A stretch of DNA of 64,000 nucleotides from Streptomyces sp. NBC_01481 (lineage in GTDB: Bacteria > Actinomycetota > Actinomycetes > Streptomycetales > Streptomycetaceae): assembly GCF_026339995.1 (NCBI RefSeq), contig NZ_JAPEPT010000006.1:62001-126000 (forward strand). Direction: 5' to 3'. The first letter of the stretch is position 1. Every line of letters begins with the position of its first letter. Made by a program: the position numbers and the translations under genes. Positions 8,937 to 18,116 of this stretch are shown here, in pieces. The notes under the pieces were generated by a model. That model was not told the origin of the DNA, ran no database searches, and was given only the letters and a program-made list of their open reading frames with translations.

Positions 8937-8965
8937 CGGTGGGGTGCGGCAGCCGCACCCCACCG
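8937..8965. terminator. Bidirectional hairpin terminator
   Basis: A perfect inverted repeat with 14-base arms (left arm CGGTGGGGTGCGGC) and a single central base lies between the convergent DJ-1/PfpI and SPW genes. There is no T-run, as is usual in Streptomyces. Confidence 0.75.
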
Positions 8966-9004
8966 GGCCCTTCCGTTTCGGAACGTGCGCGTCAGCGCCG
9001 GGGA

Positions 9005-9457
9005 TCACATGGCCGCGTTCCTGCGAGCGCGGAGGCGGCTGGGACGGCGGACGTCCATGGCGGCCATTGCGAGGCCGAGCAGCAGGGCCACGGCTCCGAC
9101 AATGACGTTGCTGACGATCGTGCGGGTCGTGTCGACACTGCCTGCCACGACCCACGGAGCGATGATCGTCCACGCTCCGATGGCGATGGCACACCATGCC
9201 ATGGCGTGAGTCCGCTCGTAGGCCGAGCCGAACCCTCCCATGCACAGGCAGTAGGCGGCGCCGGTGATCAGGTTGCAGACGGTCAGCGTGCTCAGGTCGT
9301 TGAACCCGACTATCCAGGGCGAGGCGGCCAGGTACAGACCCGTCAGGAGGGCCAGTGTCTCGATCGCCTGGGCACGGGGGGTCGTGGTCGCCCGTTCGAA
9401 CCGGGAACGCATCTCGGCCAGATCGGGGTGTTGCTCAATGCTCGGGTGGGTGGTCAT
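9005..9457 (-). CDS. SPW-repeat membrane protein
   Basis: The 150-residue protein has four predicted membrane segments arranged as two similar halves, each holding a variant of the SPW motif: LAASPWIVGF near residue 43 and IIAPWVVAG near residue 100. This matches the SPW repeat family, found in actinobacteria and related soil bacteria and of unknown function. A cytoplasmic N-terminus of about 30 charged residues precedes the first half. The promoter region contains the first of three inverted-repeat elements, starting about 95 bases upstream of the ATG. Confidence 0.85.
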   Translation of the reverse strand: MTTHPSIEQHPDLAEMRSRFERATTTPRAQAIETLALLTGLYLAASPWIVGFNDLSTLTVCNLITGAAYCLCMGGFGSAYERTHAMAWCAIAIGAWTIIAPWVVAGSVDTTRTIVSNVIVGAVALLLGLAMAAMDVRRPSRLRARRNAAM

Positions 9458-9552
9458 TGCGGGCTGCCTCCTACTCAGAAGCCTTTATCTGCCCTTTATC
9501 TCCGATATAACGCTTGCCAGGGCATTCCAGTCAACAGGCGGCCCATGAGCAA

Positions 9553-9718
9553 CTAGGGCCTGTCGTTTGGATCAGGCCGGATCAGTGAGCGGGGTCTGGT
9601 GCGTGCGATCGCAAGGCGGAGGAAGGAGCCGACGCGGAGCGTCGGCGACTGACGACAACGCGGCGAGCGTGCGTGCCAGGGCACGCGAACCCGGCAAGAT
9701 CCGAACGACAGGCCCTAG
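9553..9718 (+). mobile_element. MITE-like element, copy 1 (166 bp)
   Basis: The ends are inverted repeats: AGGGCCTGTCGTTTGGATC on the left and its near-complement on the right, with CTAG at both outer edges. The interior shares long segments with the elements at 18117 and 22522, including GCCGACGC-GGA-GCGTCGGC, a hairpin at 9628-9646. This copy is shorter because it lacks three internal blocks present in the others. It encodes no transposase. It sits between the SPW and sulfite-oxidase-like genes. The mobile-element call is inference from terminal repeats, dispersed copies and CTAG edges. Confidence 0.75.
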
Positions 9719-9791
9719 GTCCGTCCGGCGGAGATGTGCTCACGTCCGCCCGCAAGGTGCCCGGGACCCGCCCGGAGAGCACCATGAAGTC

Positions 9792-10910
9792 ATGGACGGA
9801 CGCATCGCCGACCTCAGCACACCAGGGCGTCTCGCGGAGCCCGGCGAGGGCATCGGCCTGGACGAACTGGCCCTCGCTGCCCGCAATCACGGGCTTCCGC
9901 TGGAGGCGCTGCGCTACGACCTCACCCCCGCCGGACTGCACTACGTGCTCGTCCACTACGACATCCCCGCCGCCGATGCCGACGAGTGGAGGCTGACCGT
10001 GAGCGGCCGGGTGCGCACCCCGCTGACCCTGGACATGCCGAGGCTGCGATCGCTCCCGTCCGCCACCCACCGCGTGACGATGGAATGCGCCGGAAACGGC
10101 AGGGCACGCCTCGATCCACGGCCGGTGAGCCAGCCCTGGCTGGTCGAGGCGGTCGGAACCGCCGAGTGGACGGGGGTGCCGCTGCGCACCCTGCTCATCG
10201 AGGCAGGAGTGGAGCCGGACGCCGTCGAGGCCGTCTTCACCGGAGCCGACCACGGCGTCGAGCGCGGCATCGAGCAGGACTACCGGCGCAGCCTGCCGCT
10301 GGCACTCGCACAGGGCGAGGATCCCGAGGTGCTGGTCGCGTACGAGATGAACGGCCTTCCCCTGCCGCCGCAGCACGGCTGTCCCCTGCGGCTGATCGTC
10401 CCCGGGTGGTACGGCATGGCGCAGGTGAAGTGGCTGCGCGACATCGCGCTGACCGACACCCCGTTCACCGGATTCCAGCAGGCGGTGGCGTACCGCTTGA
10501 AGCAGTCTCCCGACGAGCCCGGCGAACCGGTCGACAAGATCGCCCCGCGTGCGCTGATGATCCCGCCCGGGTTCCCGGACTTCATGTCCCGGGCCCGTGT
10601 CGTACGCCCCGGCGAGGTGCCGCTGGAGGGCCGGGCCTGGTCCGGTCACGCCCCGGTGACCCACGTGGAGGTCAGCACGGACGACGGCGGCTCCTGGAGC
10701 GAGGCCGCTCTCGGCCCGGCGGACGGACACGGCTGGGCCTGGCGGCAGTGGCGGACGGTCTGGACCGCGACGCCCGGCAGCCACGTGCTGAGCGTCCGTG
10801 CCACCGACGCCGCCGGCCGTACGCAGCCCCTCACCCAGCCCTGGAACCGCGGCGGGTTCGCCAACAATCTGGTCCAGCGGATCCCGGTCCTGTGCCTGGA
10901 CGGCGACTGA
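9792..10910 (+). CDS. Sulfite-oxidase-like molybdopterin oxidoreductase
   Basis: The 372-residue protein has an N-terminal Mo-cofactor domain (about 30-240) and a C-terminal Ig-like dimerisation domain (about 265-370). The conserved TMECAGNGR motif near residue 95 supplies the Cys ligand to molybdenum. HGCPLRLIVPGWYG and KWL also fit the sulfite-oxidase fold. No haem domain and no twin-arginine signal are visible, so it is probably cytoplasmic with an unknown electron acceptor. The chosen ATG at 9792 is only moderately supported (GGAGAG 12 bases upstream). Frames extending up to 9567 run through the inverted-repeat element and are not native. Confidence 0.85.
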   Translation: MDGRIADLSTPGRLAEPGEGIGLDELALAARNHGLPLEALRYDLTPAGLHYVLVHYDIPAADADEWRLTVSGRVRTPLTLDMPRLRSLPSATHRVTMECAGNGRARLDPRPVSQPWLVEAVGTAEWTGVPLRTLLIEAGVEPDAVEAVFTGADHGVERGIEQDYRRSLPLALAQGEDPEVLVAYEMNGLPLPPQHGCPLRLIVPGWYGMAQVKWLRDIALTDTPFTGFQQAVAYRLKQSPDEPGEPVDKIAPRALMIPPGFPDFMSRARVVRPGEVPLEGRAWSGHAPVTHVEVSTDDGGSWSEAALGPADGHGWAWRQWRTVWTATPGSHVLSVRATDAAGRTQPLTQPWNRGGFANNLVQRIPVLCLDGD

Positions 10911-10930
10911 ACGCCCTGCCCGCTCGGCCT

Positions 10931-13348
10931 CTACGGCAGTGTCTGCTCGGCCCAGATGGTCTTGCCGCTGTACGCATGGCGGGTCCCCCACCGCTGGGTC
11001 ATCTGGGCGATGAGGAAGAGACCCCGGCCGCCTTCGTCGTCGTATCCCGCCCGGCGCAGGTGGGGTGAGGTGTGGCCGTTGTCCGAGACCTCGCAGATCA
11101 GCGTCCGGTCGCGGATGAGCCGCAGACGGATCGGGCCGGAGGCGTACCGCAGGGCGTTGGTGACCAGCTCGCTCACCACCAGTTCGGTGGTGAAGACGAG
11201 GTCGTCCAGTCCCCAGGCGCCTACCTGAGCGGCGGCCTCCGCACGGGCCCGGGCGACCTCCTGGGGATCGGGTGTCAGCTCCCAGGTGGCCACCTGACGG
11301 CTGTCCAGCGTGCGGGTCCGGACGAGCAGGAGCGCGACGTCGTCGTCGACGGGACCGGCAAGCAGGGTTGCCAGTGCCCGGTCGGCCAGCTCGTCCAGCG
11401 GGCGCCCGTGCTCCGCGAGGACGGCCCGCAGCCCGTCGAGACCGGCGTCGACATCCCGTTCGCGGGTCCGCACGAGGCCATCGGTGAACAGCGCGAGGAG
11501 GCTCCCCTCCGGCAGTGTCAGTTCCCGTGTCTCGAAGGGAAGGCCCCCCAGGCCGAGGGGCGGTCCCGCCGGAATGTCGGGGAACGTGACGGAGCCGTTC
11601 GTGGGATCGACGACGGCGGGCAGCAGATGCCCGGCCCGCGCCATGCGGCACAGACCGGACACCGGGTCGTAGACGGCGTACAGACACGTCACGCCGAGCG
11701 CCGCGTCGTCGGGCAGTTCGTCGCCCTCCATACGCGCGGCCTCCTGCTCGTGGGCCCCCTGCCAGAGCAGGTCGTCCAGGCGGGCGAGAAGTTCGTCGGG
11801 TGCGAGGTCGAGCCGCGCAAGCACTTGTACGCTCGTGCGCAGCCGGCCCATGGTGGCGGCGGCCCGCAGCCCGTGCCCGACCACATCTCCCACGACCAGG
11901 CCGACCCGCGCGCCGGACAGGGCGATGGCGTCGAACCAGTCGCCGCCGACTCCGGCGCTGCTGTCCGCGGGCAGATAGCGGTGGGCCAGCTCGACTCCGG
12001 TCAGCCGTGGCAGTTTCTGCGGGAGCAGACTGCGCTGAAGCATCAGCGCAGCGGCATGCTCTCGGGTGTAGTGGCGGGCGTTGTCGATGCAGACGGCGAC
12101 CCGGGCCGCGAGTTCCTCGGCAACCGCCTGTTCGGCGGGGTCGAACGGGCTGGGCAGACGGTTCCGCGTGAACGTGACCACGCCCAGCGTCGCGCTTTCG
12201 ACACGCAGGGGCACGGCCAGGCACGAACGCTGGGGCAGTGGCTCGTCATCGTCCTCCGAGCCCGCCGGGCCTTCCAGCACGGGGCTGCCGGAGGCGAGGC
12301 TGCGGGCCTGTGGCGAGTCGGGGGCGTAGTAGATCCGCTTCCCCGGTACGGGCATTTCACCCGCCGCGCCCGTGACTTCCTCCGCCTCCCACAACACCCG
12401 GACCACACTTCCCGCCCGCCGCGCGCCAGGCGTGGCCTGATCGCCCTCAAGGACCTCCTCCAGGAGATCGACCGTAACCTTGTCGGCGAACTCCGGTACG
12501 GCGACCGCGGAGAGCTCCCGAGCCGTGCGGGTGATGTCCAGGCTCGTGCCCAGATGCGCCCCGGCGCGGACGAGCAGATCCAGTCGCTGCTGCGCGAGAT
12601 AACGATCGGTGATGTCCACCGTCTCTTCGCACACACCCAGCGAGACCGATCCGGCGTTCTGCAGCCGGTAGTAGGAGCACGACCAGACGTGATCACGCTC
12701 CGGGTCCGAGGGCGGGCGGCCCCGGTAGTGCAGGTCGACGACCGTCTCGCCGGTGGCGAGCACCCGCCGCATCATCTCTTCGAGAGTCTTCGGATACGAC
12801 GCGGAGAGCACCTCGCCGTGGGTGACCATGTCGTCCGGGCCGACGCCCACGTACTGCGAAGGGCCCATCTCCTCGTACAGGGCGGCGTTCGTCCACACCA
12901 CCCGCAGATCCGTGTCGTAGATGGCCAGACCGACGGGTGACTGGGTGGCGAGTCCCCGGAGCATCGACTGGAGGGCCTCCCACTGCTCGGTCTCCTCGGC
13001 GTCGGCCAGTGCCAGGAGCCGTGCTGGACCGGGGCCCGTGTGGGCGAGCGGCAGCTCTGTGGTGGTCACGCGGAGGGCGCGGCCGTCCTGGTGGCGCATA
13101 CGGAGCGTCCGGGCTACGCGTCCCATGGCCGGCGCATCAGGCGCCGCGTGATCCTCTGCCGTTCCGTCCATCACCAGGGTGTCGATCGGGCGCCCGAGCA
13201 CGTCCTGTGGTGCGTATCCCAGCAGCCCCTGAGCCGTCGGGCTCCAGCCGACGACCGTGCCGTCGGCGTCCAGGACTGCCGTGGCGGCCCTCGTGGCGTT
13301 GAGTGGCCCGCGCACGCTGTGGTGCTCGGCGCCGTACACGCTGCTCAT
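10931..13348 (-). CDS. PAS-PAS-GAF-SpoIIE phosphatase with C-terminal ATPase domain
   Basis: The 805-residue cytoplasmic protein contains a PAS domain (about 15-130), a second PAS (about 140-260, LAIYDTDLRVVWTNAALYEE), a GAF domain (about 270-430), a PP2C-type SpoIIE phosphatase domain (about 450-660; GVGGDWFDAIAL and VVGDVVGHGLRAAATMG carry metal-binding Asp residues) and an anti-sigma-type HATPase domain (about 670-805; ELVTNALRYA and DNGHTSPHLRR, DDEGGRGLFLI). Such proteins dephosphorylate anti-sigma-factor antagonists while the kinase-like domain can phosphorylate them or bind a sigma factor. It overlaps the upstream phosphatase gene by four bases (ATGA). Confidence 0.92.
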   Translation of the reverse strand: MSSVYGAEHHSVRGPLNATRAATAVLDADGTVVGWSPTAQGLLGYAPQDVLGRPIDTLVMDGTAEDHAAPDAPAMGRVARTLRMRHQDGRALRVTTTELPLAHTGPGPARLLALADAEETEQWEALQSMLRGLATQSPVGLAIYDTDLRVVWTNAALYEEMGPSQYVGVGPDDMVTHGEVLSASYPKTLEEMMRRVLATGETVVDLHYRGRPPSDPERDHVWSCSYYRLQNAGSVSLGVCEETVDITDRYLAQQRLDLLVRAGAHLGTSLDITRTARELSAVAVPEFADKVTVDLLEEVLEGDQATPGARRAGSVVRVLWEAEEVTGAAGEMPVPGKRIYYAPDSPQARSLASGSPVLEGPAGSEDDDEPLPQRSCLAVPLRVESATLGVVTFTRNRLPSPFDPAEQAVAEELAARVAVCIDNARHYTREHAAALMLQRSLLPQKLPRLTGVELAHRYLPADSSAGVGGDWFDAIALSGARVGLVVGDVVGHGLRAAATMGRLRTSVQVLARLDLAPDELLARLDDLLWQGAHEQEAARMEGDELPDDAALGVTCLYAVYDPVSGLCRMARAGHLLPAVVDPTNGSVTFPDIPAGPPLGLGGLPFETRELTLPEGSLLALFTDGLVRTRERDVDAGLDGLRAVLAEHGRPLDELADRALATLLAGPVDDDVALLLVRTRTLDSRQVATWELTPDPQEVARARAEAAAQVGAWGLDDLVFTTELVVSELVTNALRYASGPIRLRLIRDRTLICEVSDNGHTSPHLRRAGYDDEGGRGLFLIAQMTQRWGTRHAYSGKTIWAEQTLP

Positions 13349-15867
13349 GGCGGGTTCCCGGTGCCGGATTCCGTCCAGCGGGCGGCGAGCAGCAGCGCGA
13401 TGTCGTCGGGCCGGTCGGTGGCCTGCCGTGCCTCGTTCATGAGGCGGTCCGCCGTTCCGGCGAGCGAGGACGAGCCGGCCTCGGCGAGCGAGGCGCGCAG
13501 CCGCTCGACGCCGAGGTCGATGTCGATTCCCGCCTGTTCCACGAGTCCGTCCGTGTACAGCGCGAGGACATCGCCGGGCCCGAGCCGCAGTTCGGTGACG
13601 GGGTACGAGGCCTCCACATCGATGCCGAGCACGACCCCGCCGGCAAGGTCCAGGACCTCGGTCCTGCCGTTGGAGTGGCGCAGGAGGGGCTGCGGATGCC
13701 CGGCCCGCACCGCCTGTACGGAGCCGGTCGCCGGGTCCAGGACTACGTAGCAGCAGCTGGCGAACTGGCCGGGATCGAGGTCGATGAGCAGCCGGTTGGT
13801 GCCGGTCATCACCTCCTCCGGGTCGTGCCCGCTCAGCGCGAAGGCGCGTACGGCGCTACGCAGTTGGCCCATGGTGGCCGCGGCGGAGACTCCGTGTCCC
13901 TGTACGTCGCCGATGACCAGGGCCAGCCCGCGGTCGGTCTCGACGACGTCGTACCAGTCGCCTCCGACCTCCATGCCCTGGGTGCCGGGCAGATACCGGC
14001 CCACGGTGTCGACCTGGTCGAGCACGGGAAGCCGGTGCGGCAGCAGGGCGTCCTGCAGTCCGCGGGCGAGCGCCGCTTCGGTGTCGTAGCGCTGTGCACG
14101 CTGGAGGGCCTGCGCGATGAGTCCGGCGAGCGCGGTCAGCACCGTGCGCTCCTCGGGGCTGAAGCCGCGCGGCCGGTCGAAGCCGAGGATGCAGGAGCCG
14201 ACGGGCCTCCCGGAGGCGATCAGCGGCAGGAAGGCCCGGGCGCCGACGTTGGCGTCCAGGGGGATGCCGGGGTAGGCCTCGGCCAGGTGCTCCATGGACT
14301 CGAAGAAGATGGGACGGCCGGTGGTGAGCGTCTCGACGCCGGGCAGCCGGGCGTCGAGCGCAACACCGTCGAAGCGGTTCAGGAAACCCTGCGGGAACCC
14401 GGTCTCCCAGGCCAGATAGAGATGGCGCTCGTTGAGCAGGTAGATCGCCAGCTGACGGCCGCCGAAGGCGGGCAGCAGCTCCTCCGTGACCACGGCGGAC
14501 ACCTGGCGGGCCGTGACGGCCTCGGTCAGCGCGATGGCCAGGGCAACCGGGCGGTACAGGGCCGATGCCCGGTCGACCGCGGAGCCGAGCCCGGCGCCGG
14601 GCAGGGCGACGGACCCCGGCGTGTACGACGGCTGATCGGACGGGGAGACGGTGACGGTCAGGCCGTCGTGACCCGGGTAAAGGGTGACCGACAGCAAGTC
14701 CTGGCGCGAGCGGCGGGCCATGAAGTGCACGGGGTCGTGGGAGAGCAGCGCCGCCCGGTAGTGGTCCTCGTATGCCGGGTCCCCGAACCACGGCAGGACC
14801 TCCCACAGGACACGTCCGAACAGCTCCGACCGCGGCCGGCCGAGCAGGCTCTCCGCGCTGTGGTTGACATAGGAGATCCGCCCGAGCCGGTCGAGCGCGA
14901 GGAAGCCGCGCGGGAGGCGGTCGGTCGCCTCTGCCACGATCGGTCCGGTGCCGAGGTCCACCAGGAATCCGGTCAGACGGCGGCTCTGGCCGTCTCCGGG
15001 TGGTTGCGCCTGGGCGGAGAGTTCGAGCAGGTGAGGCCGTCCGTCCGGGCCGCGCAGGCGCATTCTGCGGGAGACGGTCCTGCCCGTCTCCATGGCCTGG
15101 CGGGCGATGGTCCACAGCCCGTACATGTCTTCCGGTGCCAGCCGTGCCGTCAGCGCGTCGACGGTGTCGCCGAAGTCCGCACGATTGGTACCGAGAATCG
15201 CGCACAGGTCCTCGTCGGCGGATATGGCTCCGGTGCCCAGGTCCCAGTCGAAGCGGCCGAAGCGCACGGGCGGCGTGGTGACCGCGGGCAACTGGACCGA
15301 CACCGGTTCGCCGTCCCACAGGACCGGCACCCCCCGCGCGCCCAGCGTGACGAGGGTGGTGCCGAGCCGTGCCGCGGCGTTGTGCATCCGCAGCCGGTCG
15401 GCGTGCGTCACCGGTTGTCCGGGCGTGGCCGGGCGCAGCACGACCAGCACCCCGAACTTCTGGCGGCCGCTGACCACGGGCGCGTACAGCGAGCCGAAGG
15501 GGAACGGCAGACCCGCCATGAGCTGCGGATATCGCCGCATGGCTTCCTCGGCGTCGCCGAGGTGAATGGCTTGGCCCGAACGGTGCGCGTCGGCCACAGG
15601 GAACGGCCGGTTCACATGCATCCGCCACCAGGGCCTGAACAGCCGGTTGGGCAGCCCGGCCATCACGGCCAGCCGCAACAGCCCTTGCGTGCGCGAGGGC
15701 AGGTAGACGCCGCCCGCGTACCCGCCGACAGCCTCGGTCGCCCCTACGGCAGCGTGCGCGAGCACCAGGGTCAGTTCGTCCGGAACGCGGTCGGTGCCGT
15801 TCGGTCCCCCGGGTTCCGCCCCGCCCACGTTCACCGCGGCGCGGCCGGCCGCGCGGTACCAGGTCAC
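13345..15867 (-). CDS. PAS/GAF-SpoIIE protein phosphatase without ATPase domain
   Basis: The product has an N-terminal GAF-like region (about 40-180), PAS segments (about 190-420; RISYVNHSAESLLGRPRSELFG), a second GAF (about 440-600) and a SpoIIE PP2C domain (about 620-835; EVGGDWYDVVETDRG, VIGDVQGHGVSAAATMG). It ends shortly after DDIALLLAARW and so lacks the HATPase domain of its operon partner. The GTG at 15867 is my best guess for the start (GGGGAG 12 bases upstream), giving 840 residues. The frame stays open to 16410, but that would overlap the mycothiol-enzyme gene. The partner-switching role is known for the family; ligands of the sensory domains are unknown. Confidence 0.85.
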   Translation of the reverse strand: MTWYRAAGRAAVNVGGAEPGGPNGTDRVPDELTLVLAHAAVGATEAVGGYAGGVYLPSRTQGLLRLAVMAGLPNRLFRPWWRMHVNRPFPVADAHRSGQAIHLGDAEEAMRRYPQLMAGLPFPFGSLYAPVVSGRQKFGVLVVLRPATPGQPVTHADRLRMHNAAARLGTTLVTLGARGVPVLWDGEPVSVQLPAVTTPPVRFGRFDWDLGTGAISADEDLCAILGTNRADFGDTVDALTARLAPEDMYGLWTIARQAMETGRTVSRRMRLRGPDGRPHLLELSAQAQPPGDGQSRRLTGFLVDLGTGPIVAEATDRLPRGFLALDRLGRISYVNHSAESLLGRPRSELFGRVLWEVLPWFGDPAYEDHYRAALLSHDPVHFMARRSRQDLLSVTLYPGHDGLTVTVSPSDQPSYTPGSVALPGAGLGSAVDRASALYRPVALAIALTEAVTARQVSAVVTEELLPAFGGRQLAIYLLNERHLYLAWETGFPQGFLNRFDGVALDARLPGVETLTTGRPIFFESMEHLAEAYPGIPLDANVGARAFLPLIASGRPVGSCILGFDRPRGFSPEERTVLTALAGLIAQALQRAQRYDTEAALARGLQDALLPHRLPVLDQVDTVGRYLPGTQGMEVGGDWYDVVETDRGLALVIGDVQGHGVSAAATMGQLRSAVRAFALSGHDPEEVMTGTNRLLIDLDPGQFASCCYVVLDPATGSVQAVRAGHPQPLLRHSNGRTEVLDLAGGVVLGIDVEASYPVTELRLGPGDVLALYTDGLVEQAGIDIDLGVERLRASLAEAGSSSLAGTADRLMNEARQATDRPDDIALLLAARWTESGTGNPP

Positions 15868-15959
15868 ACAGCCAGCATGCTCCCCGGCGGGCGCCCCGCG
15901 CATCTCCTTGCCACCCGGCGCCCCACCGCGGCTGCCTGCCCGGCGCGCGCCCACGTTCC

Positions 15960-16775
15960 TCAGAAGGCGGAGTTGGCGAACCAGCGGGCCAGCAGATCCT
16001 CGTCCCCGGTGATCTCGAAGGCATCCGCGCCGCGGTCGAGGCGTCCGTACAGGAGCAGCAGCAGATCGGCCGCGGCCGCCTGGACCGTGGCGTCCGCCGA
16101 TGTGTCCGCGGAGTCCTGGTCGTCGACGCCGAAACCGTCGGGCCGCAGGCGGACGAGCCAGTCGCCGTCGGCGTCGGTGCAGCGGAAGCGCAGGGTTTCG
16201 CCGCTGCCGCGCAGCTTGGCCACGTCCGGTGCGAAGGGTGTGGCGAAGGGCAGGTTGACCAGGAACTCGTCCACTCCGTCGGCCGCGAGGTCGCGGTCGA
16301 TCGCGGGCCGCAGTCCCAGGGCGAGTTCGGCGTCGACGCGGTGCACCAGGGTCTCGAACAGCATCCGCCGCTCCCAGAACCTGGCGTGGTGGTCGGCGCC
16401 CCACACCCACATCGGGGCGCCCGGATCGGTGACCGCGAAGGCAGCGGCCGCCTCGGCCGCGCTCGCGGTCAGCCAGTCGGCGAACCCGCCCTCGTCCGCG
16501 GGAAGCCGCAGCTCGACATCACGGCTGCGCGGCGGTTCCTGGACGAGCTGACGGAGCAGTACGGAGAACCAGCGCTGCACGCTCCCGGCATGACGTACCA
16601 AGTCGCGGAGCGTCCAGCCCGGACAACTGGGCACCGGGGTGGCCAGGTCGGCTCCCTTGACAACCGTCACGAATCTGGCGGTCTGCGCCGCGACGGCTTC
16701 ACGATGAGCCGCGGACGTCAAGGCGGAACTCGACGGCGTCTCCGACTCCGGCCCGGAATGATCAACTATCGCCAT
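15960..16775 (-). CDS. Maleylpyruvate isomerase-family mycothiol-dependent enzyme
   Basis: The 271-residue protein has an N-terminal DinB-like helical domain with the mycothiol maleylpyruvate isomerase signature (VPSCPGWTLRDLVRHAGSVQRW near residue 52) and a C-terminal sterol-carrier-like region (about 160-265). The Trp-rich SCPGW and the HxxxxxR segment (VHRVDAELALG) match the actinobacterial family, whose best-known members use mycothiol as a thiol cofactor. The substrate of this member is unknown. The ATG at 16775 has GGAAG about eight bases upstream. The in-frame ATG at 16862 would add 29 basic residues. Confidence 0.85.
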   Translation of the reverse strand: MAIVDHSGPESETPSSSALTSAAHREAVAAQTARFVTVVKGADLATPVPSCPGWTLRDLVRHAGSVQRWFSVLLRQLVQEPPRSRDVELRLPADEGGFADWLTASAAEAAAAFAVTDPGAPMWVWGADHHARFWERRMLFETLVHRVDAELALGLRPAIDRDLAADGVDEFLVNLPFATPFAPDVAKLRGSGETLRFRCTDADGDWLVRLRPDGFGVDDQDSADTSADATVQAAAADLLLLLYGRLDRGADAFEITGDEDLLARWFANSAF

Positions 16776-16884
16776 GGGCTGCGCTTCCCGATCCGTCCGG
16801 CCCGGCGACCCTGTCCGGCCGGGCGTTCGCAGGAAGCCTGTCACAGCACTGGGTGCCGCCAAGGACCTCTGGGTCGGGCTCCCG

Positions 16885-17331
16885 TCAGGACGCCTCGACG
16901 GCCGCCTTGATCCGCTGCCCGAACGCGTCCGCGTCCTTGCGTGCCGCGCTCAGGGCGAGGCCCACGATGAGCTTGCCGATGCCATGGCCCTCAAGGCTGT
17001 TGAAGATACGCAGGCGGGTATTGCCCTCCGGCGTGGGCTCGAGGTCGTAGCCGCCTTCCTTGGACACGACGATGTTCTTGGAGGTCTCGGTCCAGCGGAG
17101 GGTGCTCGGCGGCACGAACTCGCTGATCCGGATCTCACGCTTGGTCGTCATCCCGGCGTCCTTGACCGTGCTTCTGAAGAGGGTGCCCACTTCCGTCGGC
17201 CCGTCCGGCGTCTTCGTCATCTCAAGGACCCTGGGGCTGAACTTGGGATCGTTCGTGCCGTCCGCCAGGAAGGCGAAGACTTCCTCGACGGGGCGGCCGA
17301 TCTCGACCGTTGCCTCGAACTGACCGGCCAT
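16885..17331 (-). CDS. SRPBCC-family ligand-binding protein
   Basis: This 148-residue single-domain protein has the START/SRPBCC pattern: an opening strand EATVEIGRPVEEVFAFLAD, a central beta-sheet with TLRWTETSKN, and a long C-terminal helix ending AFGQRIKAAVEA. The start at 17331 follows a strong GGAGGA site, so longer in-frame starts are rejected. Such proteins bind hydrophobic ligands or act as polyketide-cyclase-like or stress proteins. No catalytic residue can be assigned. The gene is monocistronic in appearance and lies between the mycothiol enzyme and a YdeI gene, all leftward. Confidence 0.85.
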   Translation of the reverse strand: MAGQFEATVEIGRPVEEVFAFLADGTNDPKFSPRVLEMTKTPDGPTEVGTLFRSTVKDAGMTTKREIRISEFVPPSTLRWTETSKNIVVSKEGGYDLEPTPEGNTRLRIFNSLEGHGIGKLIVGLALSAARKDADAFGQRIKAAVEAS

Positions 17332-17467
17332 GCTTCCTCCAGTGATCGCTCGCGCCGGGGTGCGGCGTGCGGGCATCATCCCAGAGAGCCATGGTGTGCA
17401 TACCGGCTTCGCGGCGGCCAGCGGAAGGCGCGCGGACGGCCCTCGCACGGGCCCCTTACGCGCAGGA

Positions 17468-18046
17468 CTACCCGATGGGCTGACCCGCTTCCAGCGCGGT
17501 GATCATCTCCCGGAGCCGAGCCGCCCTGATATCGGGGGTCCTCGCCGTCAAGAGGCGATGGATCACGGCGTATCTCTTCGTTTTGTTGAGTTTCCCGAAG
17601 GCGGTATTCGCCGGCTCATTTCCGTCCAGCGCGGCTTCGAGATCGGACGGGACGGTGGCTTCCTTCTGCGATGCGTACGCCGCGGCCCAGCGTCCGTCCG
17701 CCTGGGCGGCCTCAACCTGGGCAAGGCCGGGCCCCCGCATCCGACCTGCCCGCGTCAGCGCATCGACCTTGCGGATATTGACCTGCGACCACATGCTCCG
17801 CGGCCGTCGTGGCGTGATCTTCTGCAGGAAGTACAACTCGTCCAAGGACCGGCGCTGACCATCGATCCAGCCATAGCACAGTGCGACATCGATGACCTCC
17901 GCGGCCGTCACCGAGGCGATTCCGGAATTCTTTTTGGCGAGCTTCAGCCATATGCCGGACTGCAGCCCGTGATGGCCGGCGAGCCAGGACTCCAGCTCCG
18001 CTGCGTCCTCGAAAGCGCTGACTTCCAGGCCATTGAACGATTCCAT
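17468..18046 (-). CDS. YdeI/OmpD-associated family protein
   Basis: The 192-residue protein carries the YdeI family features: the N-terminal ELESWLAGHH segment, GIWLKLAKKNSG, ALCYGWIDGQRRSLDELYFLQ and the C-terminal helical AFGKLNKTKRYAVIHRLLTA. Members are widespread small cytoplasmic proteins, some annotated as bacteriocin-protection or OmpD-associated; the biochemical role is not settled. A GGGAGG site lies seven bases before ATG 18046. The second inverted-repeat element lies about 70 bases upstream of the start, where it could affect promoter spacing. Confidence 0.85.
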   Translation of the reverse strand: MESFNGLEVSAFEDAAELESWLAGHHGLQSGIWLKLAKKNSGIASVTAAEVIDVALCYGWIDGQRRSLDELYFLQKITPRRPRSMWSQVNIRKVDALTRAGRMRGPGLAQVEAAQADGRWAAAYASQKEATVPSDLEAALDGNEPANTAFGKLNKTKRYAVIHRLLTARTPDIRAARLREMITALEAGQPIG

Positions 18047-18116
18047 CGTGGCGCCTCCCGGCTGCGAATGCCTCACGTGATTGCCACGTTAGCCATCCTC
18101 TAGGCCAGCTCCTGTC

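Noticed and set aside
9567..9791. N-terminal extension of the molybdoenzyme through the inverted-repeat element
   Set aside because: The added residues are encoded by the repeated element and are not part of the conserved fold.
9582..12224. Open frame of 880 codons on the minus strand
   Set aside because: It overlaps the sulfite-oxidase-like gene and the SpoIIE gene in other frames and begins in unrelated sequence. It has no domain and is Arg-rich throughout.
13303..16551. Open frame of over 1000 codons on the plus strand
   Set aside because: It runs opposite the SpoIIE phosphatase genes and consists of Arg/Gly/Ala-rich low-complexity sequence with no motif. It is a high-GC antisense artefact.
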